Of a stretch of DNA of 15,119 nucleotides, positions 14,039 to 15,119 are shown piece by piece (positions within the stretch are counted from its first letter, which is position 1; each line of letters starts with the position of its first letter). A program made the translations under genes and the position numbers. Under the pieces are notes generated by a model. It searched no databases. It was not told the origin of the DNA and saw nothing but the letters and a program-made list of their open reading frames with translations. Source of the stretch: an uncultured Alistipes sp. Lineage in GTDB: Bacteria; Bacteroidota; Bacteroidia; Bacteroidales; Rikenellaceae. The stretch lies in NCBI GenBank assembly GCA_900552955.1, contig USBO01000034.1, forward strand, positions 1 to 15,119. The letters are read 5' to 3'.

Positions 14039-15119
14039 TTACAGCTCGCGGATGGCCTTGTAGGTGGTCTGGAGCATCGTTTTGCCGGTGCGGAGCTGCG
14101 CAGCCGAGCTGTCGGGCGAGATCACCCGGCCGGAGGTGCAGTCGAAGATCGTCGTGCCGTCGGCGTCGGCCACGCCGAAGCCGTTGTTGAAACACCAGTA
14201 GCCGAACTTGGGGCGCGCCGGATCGAACAGGTCGCGGCTGAAGGGGAACTCGTCGTGCCCGATCCCCAACTGTGCGAGCAGCGTGGCCGCCAGATCGCTC
14301 TGCGAGCCGTAGGCCTCGACCACCGCGGGACGGCGCACCGCACCGCCCAGCCACAGCATCGGGATGCGGTGTCGCTCGGCGGCACTGTTGGCGATGCCGT
14401 AGGGATAGGGGTAGGCGTGGTCGGCGACCAGTACGATGAGCAGGTCGTTCCACGCGGGCGTCCGCCGCACGCGCTCCACGAAACGGCCGAGGCAGGCGTC
14501 GGTGAAGGCCATGGCGTTGAGCATCGGGTCGTCGAACTTGGCGAACGGCACGTCGAACGGTTCGTGGCTCGACAGCGTGAGCATCGCCGCGAAGAAGGGC
14601 CGGTCGGCGGCGGCCTCGGCCAGCACGTGGTCGGCGAAGGCGTCGATCACCACGTCGTCGGCATAGCCCCATTTCGAGGTCGGGGCGTCGAGGTGCAGGT
14701 CCTTCTGCCACGTGAGCCGCTCGAAGCCTGTGCCGTAGAGGTAGGAGGCCGTGTTGGTGAAGTTGAGGTCGCCGCCGTAGTGGAAGCTCGTGGCATAGCC
14801 TTCGGCGCGCAGCGAGCGGGCCAGCGACGGGAGCCGCTGGCTCTTGACCGGCAGTTTCATGACCGACATCCTGGTCTGGGCGGGGAATCCGCTCAGCACG
14901 GCCACCGTGCCGCGGTCGGTGCGGAACGAGTTGGCGAAGAGGTTGTCGAAGTAGATGCCCTCGGCCTTCAGCCGTCGGAACTCGGGTGCCACGGGCTCGC
15001 CCGCGACCTCGGCGTCGGCCGTCGAGCGGCCGAAGCTCTCGACCAGAAACAACCCGAAGTTTGGCCGGCCGGTGCGCACAAGGGGGTCGGGCCCCCAGGC
15101 GGGCGGGCGGGGGACCCCC
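14039..15119 (-). CDS. LtaS-like sulfatase-fold phosphotransferase (C-terminal catalytic part, 5' end outside window)
   Basis: This is the extracytoplasmic catalytic domain of an LTA-synthase-family (LtaS/MdoB) protein, which usually moves phosphoglycerol or similar head groups onto envelope glycans or lipids. Counting from a GTG at 15079, it shows VESFG (13-17) with metal ligand Glu14, SFRTDRG (51-57) with probable nucleophile Thr54, SSHEPF (170-175), and VADH (218-221) with Asp220 and His221. The 40-residue spacing from Glu to Thr resembles that of E255-T300 in S. aureus LtaS. The GTG is not the true start: the frame stays open to the window edge, and the N-terminal membrane segments typical of the family must lie beyond. 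The substrate in a Gram-negative bacterium is unknown. The last 50 bases are extremely GC-rich with self-complementary G and C runs. Confidence 0.88.
   Translation of the reverse strand, partial: GVPRPPAWGPDPLVRTGRPNFGLFLVESFGRSTADAEVAGEPVAPEFRRLKAEGIYFDNLFANSFRTDRGTVAVLSGFPAQTRMSVMKLPVKSQRLPSLARSLRAEGYATSFHYGGDLNFTNTASYLYGTGFERLTWQKDLHLDAPTSKWGYADDVVIDAFADHVLAEAAADRPFFAAMLTLSSHEPFDVPFAKFDDPMLNAMAFTDACLGRFVERVRRTPAWNDLLIVLVADHAYPYPYGIANSAAERHRIPMLWLGGAVRRPAVVEAYGSQSDLAATLLAQLGIGHDEFPFSRDLFDPARPKFGYWCFNNGFGVADADGTTIFDCTSGRVISPDSSAAQLRTGKTMLQTTYKAIREL

Noticed and set aside
13797..14063. 88-codon plus-strand frame starting in the loop of the inverted repeat
   Set aside because: Arg/Cys-rich, overlaps the end of the LtaS-like gene antisense, and has no recognisable feature.
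14988..14990. Loss of a catalytic threonine in the LtaS-like protein (VAPEF where relatives often have TP)
   Set aside because: The spacing from the metal-binding Glu is too short (17 residues). The nucleophile position fits Thr in SFRTDRG, which is present.

Overview
This window looks like chromosomal DNA from a GC-rich member of the Bacteroidales. An Alistipes/Rikenellaceae-like organism is my best guess from protein style and base composition; there is no rRNA or other decisive marker. Every supported gene lies on the minus strand, so transcription runs from high to low coordinates. The content is mainly housekeeping: replication and restart, cell-wall precursor synthesis, RNA modification, nucleotide salvage and tRNA proofreading, plus a few envelope proteins. 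I see no phage, IS element, CRISPR array, tRNA, rRNA or defence cassette.

Layout in transcription order. (a) 15119-14039: the C-terminal part of an LtaS-like sulfatase-fold phosphotransferase, truncated by the window edge. (b) 14038-13511: 528 bp without a credible gene, holding a large imperfect inverted repeat (13767-13832) that could terminate transcription in both directions. (c) 13510-12809: a secreted SIMPL-domain (DUF541) protein, followed by a hairpin plus T-run terminator. (d) 12610-9477: a tight cluster of cytidine deaminase (cdd), an RluA-type pseudouridine synthase, D-aminoacyl-tRNA deacylase (dtd), and a lipoprotein DNA/RNA non-specific endonuclease with two Fn3-like domains. (e) 9354-3531: a TIGR01212/YhcC-type radical SAM protein, two tandem YitT-family membrane proteins, primosomal helicase priA and a ComF-type phosphoribosyltransferase, with spacings from a 17-bp overlap to 64 bp. 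(f) 3415-1: replicative helicase dnaB behind a probable Bacteroidetes-type promoter, then yifB (ComM-like AAA+ protein) and the first 90 codons of murG, which runs off the left edge.

Functional themes. priA and dnaB are the restart and replicative helicases, in adjacent transcription units. yifB/ComM and ComF families are both linked to handling of incoming or branched DNA, so the right-to-left block 6492-301 is rich in DNA-processing genes. murG directly behind yifB means a cell-wall gene may be read from the dnaB promoter. cdd-rluA-dtd is a nucleotide/RNA maintenance group with a surface or periplasmic nuclease attached; linking secreted nuclease to cytosolic pyrimidine salvage is inference.

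I did not find a clearly novel system. The points most worth a second look are the 66-bp inverted repeat, the dnaB-yifB-murG linkage, the tandem YitT pair beside a radical SAM gene, and the nuclease lipoprotein.
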